This document shows positions 52,927-62,035 of a DNA stretch of 64,000 nt, piece after piece (the first letter of the stretch is position 1; each line of letters opens with the position of its first letter). The translations under genes and the position numbers were made by a program. The DNA comes from Bacillus sp. F19. GTDB taxonomy: Bacteria > Bacillota > Bacilli > Bacillales > Bacillaceae. The stretch lies in the NCBI GenBank assembly GCA_023823795.1, contig CP085710.1, forward strand, positions 646,001 through 710,000. The letters are read 5' to 3'. Under the pieces are notes generated by a model that saw nothing but the letters and a program-made list of their open reading frames with translations, did not search any database and was not told the origin of the DNA.

Positions 52927-53844
52927 TTATGGCAGTACATTACCTGCAGCACGATAGATGCCATACCACTCCTCGCGAGTAAGAAGGATATCACTTGCCT
53001 TACAGCAATCCTTTAAACGGCCTTCATTCATCGTACCGATAACCGGTTGCATGTTTGCTGGATGTCGCAATAACCACGCGATAGCTATGGTTGAGTTGCT
53101 TACTTCATATTTGTTCGCGACTTCATCAATCTTTTGATTCAATTCAGGAAACTTGTCATTACCTAGGAATACTCCCTCAAAGAACCCGTATTGGAAAGGG
53201 GACCATGGCTGAATGGTAATATCGTTCAGTCTGCAATAATCAAGTATGCTGCCATCTCTGTTCACAGCAGAATCATTTTCCATGTTCACATTAAATCCAT
53301 TAGAGATCATATTTGCATTGGTAATACTTAATTGAAGTTGATTAGCAACGATTGTTTGCTTCACTGACTTCTTAAGTAATTCGATCTGCATTGGATTCTG
53401 ATTTGAAACACCAAAGTGACGAACTTTTCCTGAACTTTTAAGAATATCGAAAGCCTCTGCCACTTCTTCGGGTTCTACCAATGTATCCGGACGGTGTAAC
53501 AGCAGAATATCTAGGTAATCTGTATTCAATCTCTTTAAGCTTCCGTCAACTGATTCTAAAATATGTTCTTTTGAAAAGTCGAACATTCCTTCTCGAATAC
53601 CGCACTTAGATTGCAAAAAAATCTTTTCACGGATATCATCGTTCATATGGATGGCTTCAGCAAATATTTCCTCGCATGTTCCAGCCCCATAAATATCAGC
53701 ATGGTCGAAGAAATTTGCACCTAATTCAAGTGCTGATTGGACAAAGTGCTCAGCCTCGGCCTTTTCCAGAGAATTAATGCGCATACAGCCGACTGAAACA
53801 ACCGGCACCTCTAAAGTGCTTTTTCCAAGTTTCATAGTCCTCAT
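52927..53844 (-). CDS. Aldo/keto reductase (YcsN/YdhF type)
   Basis: 305 residues from ATG 53844 (AAGGAGGAT upstream). TIM-barrel oxidoreductase with FFDHADIYG containing the catalytic Asp/Tyr pair, the Lys in FLQSKCGIRE, the His in ILLLHRPDTL and the C-terminal cofactor region WLLRHPANMQPVIGTM. It reduces aldehydes or ketones with NADPH. The substrate is unknown. Confidence 0.9.
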   Translation of the reverse strand: MRTMKLGKSTLEVPVVSVGCMRINSLEKAEAEHFVQSALELGANFFDHADIYGAGTCEEIFAEAIHMNDDIREKIFLQSKCGIREGMFDFSKEHILESVDGSLKRLNTDYLDILLLHRPDTLVEPEEVAEAFDILKSSGKVRHFGVSNQNPMQIELLKKSVKQTIVANQLQLSITNANMISNGFNVNMENDSAVNRDGSILDYCRLNDITIQPWSPFQYGFFEGVFLGNDKFPELNQKIDEVANKYEVSNSTIAIAWLLRHPANMQPVIGTMNEGRLKDCCKASDILLTREEWYGIYRAAGNVLP

Positions 53845-53989
53845 GATAGATCCTCCTTAATGTAATTGTGTAATTTCATATAATGCGTTTGAACTTTTCT
53901 TCCACGATGGCGGCAAAGGTATTTGTATACAATAAAAATTGAAAATTCGGTTATGTATCCCTTATTGATTGTGACACACTGGTACAGCG

Positions 53990-54370
53990 TTTTCAAGAAA
54001 TTACTACGCAGTATTCAAGCTTGTCCTCCATACAGAAGGCAGTTGCTTTTTCCCATAAGGCAGTCCATCTTTTATTGATATAAACACTAATTCCCTTTAC
54101 CCTATTGCCATTAGCAAAAGAGCTCCAATTGTAGGTGCAAAGCTTCCTAGAAAAGAAGTTTCGATTAGCTTTCCAAGTTTCATTCCAGCTAATAATAAAG
54201 AAGAACAAGAAGCACCATACCCTAAACAACAGAAACAGTGAACTTAATAAAAAATCTGTTTGTTTGGTCTTGCTTATTTGACACAAATAGGACATTAAAA
54301 AGGAAGAAACGTTGTGAAAGAATATAAAAAAAGGAGCTACAATCGTTATAAAAAGAGGGTTAAACATGAA
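53990..54370 (-). pseudogene. Possible remnant of a membrane protein gene
   Basis: In the minus strand one frame reads GMKLGKLIETSFLGSFAPTI and GALLLMAIG, resembling the first TM region of CPBP-type membrane proteins. The 124-codon frame in the other phase has no family pattern. Frameshifts break any longer reading. This is a weak call; nothing else is visible in 53845-54527 except promoter-like sequence for glpP. Confidence 0.25.
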
Positions 54371-54527
54371 TAAGTATTATCATGGGCAAATAATAATTTG
54401 GGTTCTCAAAAAGTCGCTATTTTCTGTATTAATTATAAAATGAATTTAAATCTTAATAATCCTTTACAAAAAGTAACTTAAACGATTAATAAAGAAATGA
54501 TAAAACTAAATATCTGGAGGTGAAATA

Positions 54528-55112
54528 ATGGAGAAAAAAAACCTTGTAAAAAATAATCCAATTATAGCTGCTGTACGTGATGTTTCCTTAATTGATAAAG
54601 CAGTTCTTTCACCTGTAGAAACGATATTTTTAATGTCCGGTGATATTTTTACAGTTGAACATTGTGTTGAAGAAAGCAGAAAAAACAACAAATCTATTTT
54701 TTTGCATATTGATCTTATAAAAGGGATAGCCAATGACCGTGAAGGAATAAAATACTTGTCAAAAAAAGTGAAGCCAGATGGAATTGTTTCAACAAAAAAT
54801 CAGTTGATTCAAGCAGCTAAAAAAGAGGGATTACTAACCATCCAGCATTTATTTATGATAGATACACAAGCTTATGAAAGTGGTATACGAAATATTTCTA
54901 ATGTAAATCCCGATGCAATTGAAATTATGCCAGGATTAATGCCACGAATGATACGAGAATTTTATGAAAAAATTGATTGCCCTATTATTACAGCGGGATT
55001 AATTAAACATCCCAATGAAATAAGAGAGGCAGTAGATGCTGGAGCACATGGAGTAGCCGTAGGAGCACCTGAGTTATGGGATCTGGACTATAAAACCTAT
55101 TTTAAAAAATAG
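54528..55112 (+). CDS. glpP: Glycerol-3-phosphate-responsive antiterminator GlpP
   Basis: 194 residues from ATG 54528 (GGAGGTG upstream). TIM-barrel regulator with NNPIIAAVRD, FLMSGDIFTVE, FLHIDLIKGIANDREGI, DAIEIMPGLMPRMI and ITAGLIKHPNEIREAVDAGA. GlpP binds glycerol-3-phosphate and prevents termination in the leaders of glpF/K and glpD. Neither is in this window, so it acts at a distance or is an extra copy. Confidence 0.93.
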   Translation: MEKKNLVKNNPIIAAVRDVSLIDKAVLSPVETIFLMSGDIFTVEHCVEESRKNNKSIFLHIDLIKGIANDREGIKYLSKKVKPDGIVSTKNQLIQAAKKEGLLTIQHLFMIDTQAYESGIRNISNVNPDAIEIMPGLMPRMIREFYEKIDCPIITAGLIKHPNEIREAVDAGAHGVAVGAPELWDLDYKTYFKK

Positions 55113-55327
55113 CAGGTGGAATGAACTTTTTATTAAAATAAAAATGAATAATTTATTTACTTATAACAATTCTATTTTAATAGAAGAGTCTAATGAATGC
55201 CTAGTCCAAAGCATTTGTTGCCGAGAAAGATTGCAGCGACACTAGCTGGATCAGAGGACCCGTTTTCGGTGTTAAGTTCTATTTACAAGGACCATCAATC
55301 AGTAAAATAAAAGAAATCGTAATAATT

Positions 55328-55339
55328 CTTTACGTAAAG
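55328..55339. promoter_or_regulatory. 12-bp palindrome upstream of tatA
   Basis: CTTTACGTAAAG is a perfect palindrome in the 55113-55549 gap, a possible operator. No gene is visible in this gap. Confidence 0.35.
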
Positions 55340-55423
55340 CTTATATAGAATTTACAATGCTTTGTCAAAATAGCATTATAAGCAACAACAACTGCACACT
55401 TAACATATCCGGGTGGGAGTATA

Positions 55424-55508
55424 TGGAGAAAACCCAGGTATAGTTACTAGTTCTAATAAACATATAACCGTATGTCTATTAGGGCTGACTATACTTGGGT
55501 TTTTTGTT
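55424..55508 (+). terminator. Long-loop inverted repeat before tatA
   Basis: AAACCCAGGTATAGT pairs with ACTATACTTGGGTTT, one mismatch, with a loop of about 50 nt and then a T run. It could be a leader terminator or attenuator of the tatA-phoD unit. A similar ACTATACTTG(T)GTTTTTT lies at about 58595. Confidence 0.55.
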
Positions 55509-55549
55509 GTTCAGCTTATAAAATATCAGTTAAATTAGGAGGGGAAAAA

Positions 55550-55732
55550 ATGCCTTTTGGTAACATTGGAATTCCTGGATTAATTTTAATCATCATTCTA
55601 GCCCTTATCATTTTTGGTCCCTCAAAGCTTCCTGAGCTTGGAAGAGCAGCTGGAAATACACTGAAGGAATTTAAGAATGCAACAAGAGATCTTATGAGTA
55701 CGGACAAAGAAACGAATAAGGATCAAAAATAA
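55550..55732 (+). CDS. tatA: Twin-arginine translocase subunit TatA
   Basis: 60 residues from ATG 55550 (AGGAGGGG upstream). TM helix [26 protein letters not shown] with the conserved FGPxKLPELG hinge, then an amphipathic helix and a charged tail. In B. subtilis tatAd lies next to phoD and tatCd and exports PhoD; the same order is visible here, but tatC is broken. Confidence 0.95.
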   Translation: MPFGNIGIPGLILIIILALIIFGPSKLPELGRAAGNTLKEFKNATRDLMSTDKETNKDQK

Positions 55733-55788
55733 GATTTTCGAAAACAAGTCTAGAAATCTATTAGGTTCCAGGGTAGAGGTGACGTAGT

Positions 55789-56008
55789 ATGAACGATCAT
55801 GAGATAGAACTAATTGCTCACTTAGAAGAGTTGAGAAAGCGACTGATGGTTGTTCTTGACGTATTTTTACATAAGAGTAACGTCTGTTCTTATTACTCCG
55901 CCTGATTTGATTTCAGATAGTTCTAGAGTTCATCTCGTTCTGATCTATGAGGCAAGTATTACTCTGTCTGCTTTTGTCTATCAGGAAAAAATTGTGAAAG
56001 CTAGCTAG
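55789..56008 (+). pseudogene. tatC: tatC with internal deletion
   Basis: ATG 55789 opens MNDHEIELIAHLEELRKRLM, the conserved TatC N-terminus. The frame then stops. In the next frame VLITPPDLISD, then LIYEASITLSAFVYQEK, are the TatC C-terminus, ending at 56008. About 170 central residues (TM2-TM5) are missing. A fragment resembling the missing middle is found at 58620-58764. Confidence 0.82.
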
Positions 56009-56110
56009 AATCTGGGGATGCAATCTAAGTATTGCAGTAGATATATATCGGAAAATTAGTGATCTAGCAATTTCCTTACCTTTAAAAACGATCAAAAGGG
56101 AGAGATACAG

Positions 56111-58441
56111 TTGAATTACGAAAATTGGTTAAAGGATTTTAACTCTAAAAAGATGACACGCCGAAGCTTTTTAGAATCCACTGGAAAAACAGCTGCCGTT
56201 ACAGCACTCGGCTTCTCGCTGCCTACAATCAAATCGGTTCAAGCAGAGGAGGCACCAATTTTTTCTGCTTACCCATTCACTCTTGGCGTTGCCTCTGGTG
56301 ATCCATTGTCAGACAGTGTTGTTTTATGGACAAGGCTTGCTCCAAACCCTCTAGCAGAGGACGGAAACGGAGGAATGGACAATCGGTACGTCCCGGTCGA
56401 ATGGGAGATTGCAGAAGACGAGCAGTTCAAAAAGGTTGTTCGAAGCGGTAAAGAAGTTGCAGGCCCAGAGTTAGGTCATTCAGTGCATGCAGAGGTCTTT
56501 GGTTTAAGACCATGGAGAGAGTATTATTATCGTTTCAAGGCTGGAACAGAAATTAGTCCAATTGGCCGGACGAAGACTGCTCCTGAGGAGGGAGACCATC
56601 TGAAGAGTCTCTCGTTTGCAATCGCTTCATGCCAATCCTGGACAGGAGGTCGCTTTGCAGCTTATAAAAATATGGCACAAGAGGATTTAGATGTTGTTTT
56701 CCACCTTGGAGACTATATCTACGAAAAGGGCAATACAGAAACGCTGACAGATTATCGCCTTCTACATGCTCAATACAAAACATCACCAGATCTGCAGGAA
56801 GCCCATCTAGCCTTTCCGTTTATCGTGACGTTTGACGATCATGAGGTAGACAACGATTGGGCGAATGATATTTCGGATCCGAATTTTCCGGAAGGGGAGC
56901 GTGAGCGTTTTCTGGCAATGCGTGCGGCAGCATTCCAGGCGTATTATGAGCACATGCCGCTTAGACGTCGTTCGAAGCCAAACGGCCCTGATATGCTTCT
57001 TTACCGTAAATTTACCTTTGGAGATCTTGCAGAGTTTAGTGTATTGGACACAAGACAGTATCGGGATAATCAAGTCGGCACAGGATTCCCGGGAGGACCG
57101 CTTGATCCAGAAGCTTCGAATCCAGAACGAACAATCATGGGTTCTGAGCAAGGAGCTTGGCTAATCAATAACCTTAGTCGTTCACGTGCAAAATGGAATG
57201 TGTTAGCACAGCAAACGATGATGGCACAATATGACTATGACACAGGCGAGGGCATCAGTGTAAATCATGACCAGTGGGATGGGTATTCCGCTGATCGGGA
57301 CCGCCTTTTTGAATTCATTAAAAAACGCCGGCCATCCAACCCGGTTGTTTTAGGTGGCGATTGGCATTCAAGCTGGGTCAATGATCTAAAGGAGGACTTT
57401 AACAATCCTAAGTCTGAAACACTAGCAACTGAGTTTATTGGAACGTCAATCAGTTCTGGCTGTGGCTGGAAGGACAAGGTAGAAGAGGCGCTATCCGTTA
57501 ATCAGCATGTAAAGTTCTTTGACGGTGACTATCGTGGATATGTACGTTTCCATGTCACACATAAATCTTGGCAAAGCGATTATCGTGCTGTTTCTTCAGC
57601 TAGTGATCCAAATGCTGTCGCTAGCTCCCTAGCCTCTTTTCTTGTGAAGAATGGAAAACCTGGGGCAATTCGAATCGGTGGAATCGATGTGTCCAATATT
57701 GTTGCGAAAACAATGTTCTCAGGAAAACCAAACCCTGTTTCAGTTGACCTTGGCAACGGGACAGAAAAAGCAGTTGCAGTAAAGGTGGGCATAAAGGTTC
57801 CGAAAGAATGGAAGTGCGAGTTCAAAAATATCGTCCTTGAACCGGGCAGTACGACAACAGTGGAGTTCATGGTAATCCCCCCTCCCCACATGCCGGCTGC
57901 TGAAAAACTTAGCTTAGATATAAAAGCTGGCAATACTGTTATTTATGGAGTGTCTAGAGAACTATTCGCTGTCTCAGTTCCATCAAGTGACGAGCTTGTA
58001 CTCGCGCTCGATTCAGGAGGTACTTCAAGTCCGATTCTTCCATCTTATGCCAGACTTTCTCCTGATGATAAATGGGATGAGGCCAAAGGGTATGGATGGA
58101 TCGGAACTGTACCGGACTTTAGAGACAGAAATAAGCTAGATGAACTGAAGCGTGATTTTACTTTATCTCGTAACGGAACAACCATTCTTAGACTTAAGGT
58201 ACCTGCAGGGGTTCATAAAACTTCTATACTGACAGGAGATGCTTCTTTTTCTTCTGGAAATACAATCATAAGATCGGAGAGTAATCTTCTAGGTGAATCC
58301 GGAGAAGAATTATATCCTGGTCAATTTAAATGGATTACCTTTGACTTAGACGGAGGAGCACTGGGCAGAGAAATAGATCTTGAAATTACCGGGGCTTTGA
58401 AGGAAGGGTTTTGGCGTATTGTTTCCTTAATTATGATGTAA
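56111..58441 (+). CDS. phoD: PhoD-type alkaline phosphatase with extra C-terminal domains
   Basis: 776 residues from TTG 56111 (AAGGGAGAG upstream). Tat signal with TRRSFLEST and a hydrophobic h-region, cleaved near VQAEE. PhoD Ig-like N-terminal domain, then the metallophosphatase core with FHLGDYIYEKG, FDDHEVDNDW, VLDTRQYRDNQ and LGGDWHSSW. This matches the phosphodiesterase/phosphatase PhoD, usually about 550-580 residues. Here about 250 residues are added: a NEW3/CARDB-like beta domain (about 526-615) and a second domain (about 620-776) with YARLSPDDKWDEAKGYGW that recalls the beta-sandwich of rhamnogalacturonan acetylesterase-like proteins. The signal requires Tat export. Confidence 0.9.
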   Translation: MNYENWLKDFNSKKMTRRSFLESTGKTAAVTALGFSLPTIKSVQAEEAPIFSAYPFTLGVASGDPLSDSVVLWTRLAPNPLAEDGNGGMDNRYVPVEWEIAEDEQFKKVVRSGKEVAGPELGHSVHAEVFGLRPWREYYYRFKAGTEISPIGRTKTAPEEGDHLKSLSFAIASCQSWTGGRFAAYKNMAQEDLDVVFHLGDYIYEKGNTETLTDYRLLHAQYKTSPDLQEAHLAFPFIVTFDDHEVDNDWANDISDPNFPEGERERFLAMRAAAFQAYYEHMPLRRRSKPNGPDMLLYRKFTFGDLAEFSVLDTRQYRDNQVGTGFPGGPLDPEASNPERTIMGSEQGAWLINNLSRSRAKWNVLAQQTMMAQYDYDTGEGISVNHDQWDGYSADRDRLFEFIKKRRPSNPVVLGGDWHSSWVNDLKEDFNNPKSETLATEFIGTSISSGCGWKDKVEEALSVNQHVKFFDGDYRGYVRFHVTHKSWQSDYRAVSSASDPNAVASSLASFLVKNGKPGAIRIGGIDVSNIVAKTMFSGKPNPVSVDLGNGTEKAVAVKVGIKVPKEWKCEFKNIVLEPGSTTTVEFMVIPPPHMPAAEKLSLDIKAGNTVIYGVSRELFAVSVPSSDELVLALDSGGTSSPILPSYARLSPDDKWDEAKGYGWIGTVPDFRDRNKLDELKRDFTLSRNGTTILRLKVPAGVHKTSILTGDASFSSGNTIIRSESNLLGESGEELYPGQFKWITFDLDGGALGREIDLEITGALKEGFWRIVSLIMM

Positions 58442-58559
58442 TATAAGGCTCTTTGATCCTATAAAATGGGGTGGTGGCAGTATTGTCACCACCTTAGTAA
58501 TATTTACGTTAGGAAAATAAAGAATTTACAATTAAATGCTAGAATAGTTCTTAGTTCGA

Positions 58560-58625
58560 TGTGACATAAACTATAGAGTTTGTGTTTATTCTGACTAACT
58601 ATACTTGTGTTTTTTCTGTTTTCTT
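58560..58625. other. Sequence resembling the tatA leader
   Basis: GACTAACTATACTTGTGTTTTTT (58590-58612) resembles GACTATACTTGGGTTTTTT before tatA. TTTACGT and AGAATTTACAAT also recur in the same order in both places. It may be a second, decayed copy of the tat leader. Confidence 0.4.
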
Positions 58626-58764
58626 TCATAGAAGACTAGCAAGTGATGGCTTTCAAAAATTTTTCACATCAGAAAAATCCTTTAGTTTTTTAATTAGCTT
58701 AGCGGTTCCGTTCGGCTTACTTTTCGAGCTTCCAGCTAGAGTCAAGAGTCACCATTACATTTGA
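58620..58764 (+). pseudogene. Internal tatC fragment
   Basis: The frame reads RRLASDGFQKFFTSEKSFSF then LISLAVPFGLLFELP, which matches the central part of TatC (FxTxxxYFxFxxxLxLPFGxLFEMP). It lacks start and end. It lies after phoD, 2.6 kb from the tatC pseudogene that lacks this part. Either a second tatC copy decayed here or the gene was rearranged. Confidence 0.7.
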
Positions 58765-58816
58765 ACCAGTTGGAGCCTGTTTGAAACTTTTTGCACCTTT
58801 CAAAAGAACCCGTTGC

Positions 58817-59653
58817 TCAGCGCTGAGTTCCTTTTTCTTCTATTATCATCGCTGGATCAGACTCCAGCCTTTCAAGAATTCTTCTTTTCTGATATAACAT
58901 AATCCCTGTTTCAGCAATATCCTTAACCATCGAACGATTTGTATATGCTCCGAACAGCATGCCGGCAACAGGCACCATCTGCAGCAATTTTTTCAGTCCC
59001 AAATGGTCACGGTATGTATAAACAACCTCGCGCCATCCCTGAAGCTTAGACATCATTTCTGCAGGCTCCATGCTGCGGTTATAAAAACCCGATAGTTCGT
59101 TTAGGATCGCTTGTTTGCCGACAATATCCGCTGATGCAAATTGGAGGCACTTTACGATGAAAATCCGCTCTTCCTTGTCTTCAGGATCATAGCCATAAGC
59201 AATTGCAATTTCCTGAAGCGTTTTTAGAGAAAGTCCGAGCAGGACAGGAATGTCTGCGGCGAGTGTGAAAATTCCTCCAAATCCGGTTGTCGCACCCTGA
59301 ACTGTGGCAACATTTCCCCGGTTTGTCCTCAGATCCCCGCTTACGAGGTTCATGACCTTTAAAGGTACTTTTTTCAAATCATTTATAGTACTAACCGTCT
59401 CATCCGGAACAAGCAGCTGGACTTTTTTCAGAATGCCGTTTTTTTGTGTTAAATACTTGCCGCCGCTTTGAATGAAGCTTCCCAGTTCATCAAGCATAAC
59501 ACCAATTTTCTTTTGAACAAAAGCAGGTGTCAGCTTATCTAATAATTTAAAGGGAATCCGGCCGATTTTCTCCCAGAAAAATAACCCTTTTTGATCATCT
59601 TCCCATTTTTTAATTTCTTTTAATTGAATGAGGAGCTGTTCTTTCGTTTCCAT
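58817..59653 (-). CDS. EcsC-family protein
   Basis: 278 residues. EcsC domain with FWEKIGRIPFKLLDKLTP, TGFGGIFTLAADIPVLLGLSLKTLQEIAIAYGYDP and PVAGMLFGAYTNRSMVKDI, with two weakly hydrophobic segments. EcsC proteins accompany EcsAB exporters in Bacillus; stand-alone members are of unknown function. Confidence 0.9.
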   Translation of the reverse strand: METKEQLLIQLKEIKKWEDDQKGLFFWEKIGRIPFKLLDKLTPAFVQKKIGVMLDELGSFIQSGGKYLTQKNGILKKVQLLVPDETVSTINDLKKVPLKVMNLVSGDLRTNRGNVATVQGATTGFGGIFTLAADIPVLLGLSLKTLQEIAIAYGYDPEDKEERIFIVKCLQFASADIVGKQAILNELSGFYNRSMEPAEMMSKLQGWREVVYTYRDHLGLKKLLQMVPVAGMLFGAYTNRSMVKDIAETGIMLYQKRRILERLESDPAMIIEEKGTQR

Positions 59654-59794
59654 TCACAAACCGCACCCTTTCGCATAATAATCTTTTTTCATTTTAGCAA
59701 AAAGGAGATAGAAATAGGAAAAATGAGGCATATTTTTTGGTTTTTGCAGAAGTTTATCAGATAATGAAGATAAAAGCTGAAAGGGGAATGATAT

Positions 59795-60625
59795 ATGGCG
59801 AAAAATCTGCAGGATACAACTTTATTACATAATGGCGTGAAAATGCCTTGGTTCGGGCTTGGGGTATTCAAGGTAGAAGAAGGATCTGAAGTTGTCAATT
59901 CAGTAAAATGGGCAATTGAAGCAGGATACAAAAGCATTGATACTGCTGCTGTCTATGGAAATGAAGAAGGCGTAGGCCAAGGGATTAAAGAAAGCCGAGT
60001 TCCCCGCGAAGAGTTATTCATCACAACAAAAGTGTGGAATGCTGATCAAGGATATGAATCCACATTAAAAGCATTTGATGAAAGCATGAAAAAGCTAGGT
60101 TTGGAATACTTAGATTTATATCTTGTTCACTGGCCTGTAAAAGGAAAGTATAAAGATACATGGAGAGCGCTTGAGACGCTTTATAAAGAAGGAAAAGTAA
60201 AAGCAATTGGCGTGAGCAACTTTCAGATTCACCATCTTGAGGATGTGATCAAGGATGCTGAGATTGTGCCGATGGTTAATCAGGTAGAATACCACCCACG
60301 GCTAACTCAAAAAGAACTTCAGGCATTCTGCAAGCAGCACAGCATTCAGCTTGAAGCCTGGTCACCGCTTATGCAGGGAAAACTTCTTGATGATGAAACG
60401 TTAACTGAAATTGCTGAAAAGCACGGTAAATCTGTAGCTCAAGTCATCTTGCGCTGGGATCTTCAGAACGAAGTTGTAACGATTCCAAAGTCCGTAAAAG
60501 AACATCGCATCTATGACAATGCATCGATCTTTGATTTTGAATTATCACAAGAAGAGGTGGAACGCATCGATGGATTAAACCGCGATGAGCGTGTAGGTCC
60601 TGATCCGGATAATTTTGATTTTTAA
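59795..60625 (+). CDS. Aldo/keto reductase, YvgN/glyoxal reductase type
   Basis: 276 residues from ATG 59795 (AAAGGGGA upstream). [18 protein letters not shown] carries the catalytic Asp and Tyr, then Lys in [12 protein letters not shown], His in [12 protein letters not shown] and the NADPH region [13 protein letters not shown]. Close in layout to B. subtilis YvgN, which reduces glyoxal and methylglyoxal. Confidence 0.93.
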   Translation: MAKNLQDTTLLHNGVKMPWFGLGVFKVEEGSEVVNSVKWAIEAGYKSIDTAAVYGNEEGVGQGIKESRVPREELFITTKVWNADQGYESTLKAFDESMKKLGLEYLDLYLVHWPVKGKYKDTWRALETLYKEGKVKAIGVSNFQIHHLEDVIKDAEIVPMVNQVEYHPRLTQKELQAFCKQHSIQLEAWSPLMQGKLLDDETLTEIAEKHGKSVAQVILRWDLQNEVVTIPKSVKEHRIYDNASIFDFELSQEEVERIDGLNRDERVGPDPDNFDF

Positions 60626-60825
60626 TTAATAAGTGAGACAGACTGCCCAATGCGGATAGCCTGTTTTTTCTCGTTTATTAGTAAAAAATTTATCAGCATC
60701 CAAATCAAGCGGCCCTGACTCTTAATCCTGTCCATTTATTTTCGGAAAATTCTGATGTGTAATTTAGTCATATTTGATATAATCAGATTGATTAAATGCG
60801 CGGACAAAGGGGAAGTGCCGATTCC

Positions 60826-61413
60826 ATGATTATATTCAAAACCTTTTCACTCTTATTAATTATCGGAGGCCTTCTTTTTACGGGATATGGTGTATGGCAG
60901 ATTGTTGAGACAAATGTAAAAACAAATCAGTCATTGGCAGACGCACAAGCTGCGATCAGGTCATCAGAGGAAAAGAAAATGCCTTCTCCATCACAAGAGA
61001 AAAGGTATGAACCGGAGATTGGGGATGCTGTCGGTATTCTTAAAATTGACCGCTTAAATGCAGAGCTGCCGATTGTAGAAGGAACAGATCCGGATGATCT
61101 GGAAAAAGGAGTAGGGCATTATAAGGGGAGCTACTTTCCGAATGAAAACGGCCAGATCGTGCTGTCAGGGCACAGAGATACAGTGTTCCGTAAAGCGGGA
61201 GATCTGATAATTGGCGATTCATTAAAAATTCTACTGCCATATGGCGAATTTGAATACAAAATAAAGTCCACTAAAATTGTCGATGCAGATGACATGAGCA
61301 TTATCACGCTTCAAAATGAAAAAGAAGAGCTCATTTTAACAACGTGCTACCCTTTCAGTTTTGTCGGTAATGCGCCCGAGCGCTACATTATTTATGCGGA
61401 AAAAGTAAATTAG
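60826..61413 (+). CDS. Class D sortase (YhcS/SrtD-like)
   Basis: 195 residues from ATG 60826; AAGGGGAA is about 12 bases upstream and a TATAAT at 60778-60783 precedes it. An N-terminal signal anchor is followed by a sortase beta barrel with catalytic His in LSGHRDTVF, Cys in LTTCYPF and Arg in APERYII. Sortases anchor LPXTG-type proteins to peptidoglycan. Together with yhcT and yhcU nearby this is the yhcSTU neighbourhood of B. subtilis. No LPXTG substrate is present in the window; the subtilase at 28309-32619 lacks one. Confidence 0.92.
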   Translation: MIIFKTFSLLLIIGGLLFTGYGVWQIVETNVKTNQSLADAQAAIRSSEEKKMPSPSQEKRYEPEIGDAVGILKIDRLNAELPIVEGTDPDDLEKGVGHYKGSYFPNENGQIVLSGHRDTVFRKAGDLIIGDSLKILLPYGEFEYKIKSTKIVDADDMSIITLQNEKEELILTTCYPFSFVGNAPERYIIYAEKVN

Positions 61414-61433
61414 CAGCGGAAGGAGGTTTTTTC

Positions 61434-61859
61434 ATGATTGCTATTCGGGAGATTGAAGAGGAAGATAACTTTAAGAAAGCTTATCCAGTTATGTCTCAAT
61501 TGCGCACACAGCTTAGCGAGAAAGAGTATCTTAATTTGCTCGAGCCGATGAGGAAGCAGGGATACCGTTTAATAGCCCTATATGAAGATGAACAGGTTAA
61601 GGCGTTAGCAGGTATCATCGAGCTTACAAATTTCTATAACGATAAGCACATTTATGTATATGATTTAGTCACAGATGGAGCATCTCGATCACGCGGATTT
61701 GGGGAAATGCTGTTAAACTACGTTGAAGAACTTGCTAAGGAAGCAGGCTGCGGCATGATTACATTAAGCTCAGGCAATCAGCGTATTGATGCCCATCGTT
61801 TTTATGAAGAGAAGATGGGTTTTGACCGCGTCAGTCATGTATTTAATAAGAGATTATAA
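61434..61859 (+). CDS. GNAT-family N-acetyltransferase
   Basis: 141 residues from ATG 61434 (AAGGAGG upstream). Motif A for acetyl-CoA is visible at VTDGASRSRGFGEMLLNYVE, followed by ITLSSGNQRIDAHRFYEEKMGF. The acceptor is unknown. It may be inserted in the yhcS-yhcT region. Confidence 0.9.
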   Translation: MIAIREIEEEDNFKKAYPVMSQLRTQLSEKEYLNLLEPMRKQGYRLIALYEDEQVKALAGIIELTNFYNDKHIYVYDLVTDGASRSRGFGEMLLNYVEELAKEAGCGMITLSSGNQRIDAHRFYEEKMGFDRVSHVFNKRL

Positions 61860-61860
61860 A

Positions 61861-61894
61861 AGAATGCCCCAGAATTTCTGGGGCATTTTCTTTT
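61861..61894 (+). terminator. Terminator of the GNAT gene
   Basis: A stem of AATGCCCCAGA with TTCTGGGGCATT followed by TTCTTTTT. Confidence 0.88.
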
Positions 61895-61920
61895 TGTTAG
61901 GAGGAAACTGGAAAAAAGAA

Positions 61921-62015
61921 AGTAATCTGATCTTTCCGGCTAGTAAATTTTATTTTATGGAAAGTAAAATCCTTTTTCCAGCAAGTAAATCGGGTTATCT
62001 GGACAGTATTTCACA
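61921..62015. repeat. 21-bp phased AGTA repeats
   Basis: AGTA(A) occurs at 61921, 61942, 61963, 61984 and 62005, exactly 21 apart. The other bases differ between units. It lies between convergent genes. Confidence 0.85.
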
Positions 62016-62035
62016 ATCCCCTGCAATTTGAACGG

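Noticed and set aside
53993-54367. 124-codon minus-strand ORF as a real gene
   Set aside because: Low-complexity hydrophobic composition without a pattern; another frame has a weak CPBP-like trace, so it is listed only as a possible remnant.
55424-55508. GlpP-controlled antiterminator site
   Set aside because: It follows glpP and is a hairpin with a T run, but the downstream gene is tatA, not a glycerol gene, and there is no sequence evidence for GlpP binding.
61786-62031. 81-codon ORF with FPASK repeats
   Set aside because: Same reason: it is the translation of the 21-bp AGTA repeat and overlaps the GNAT gene end.
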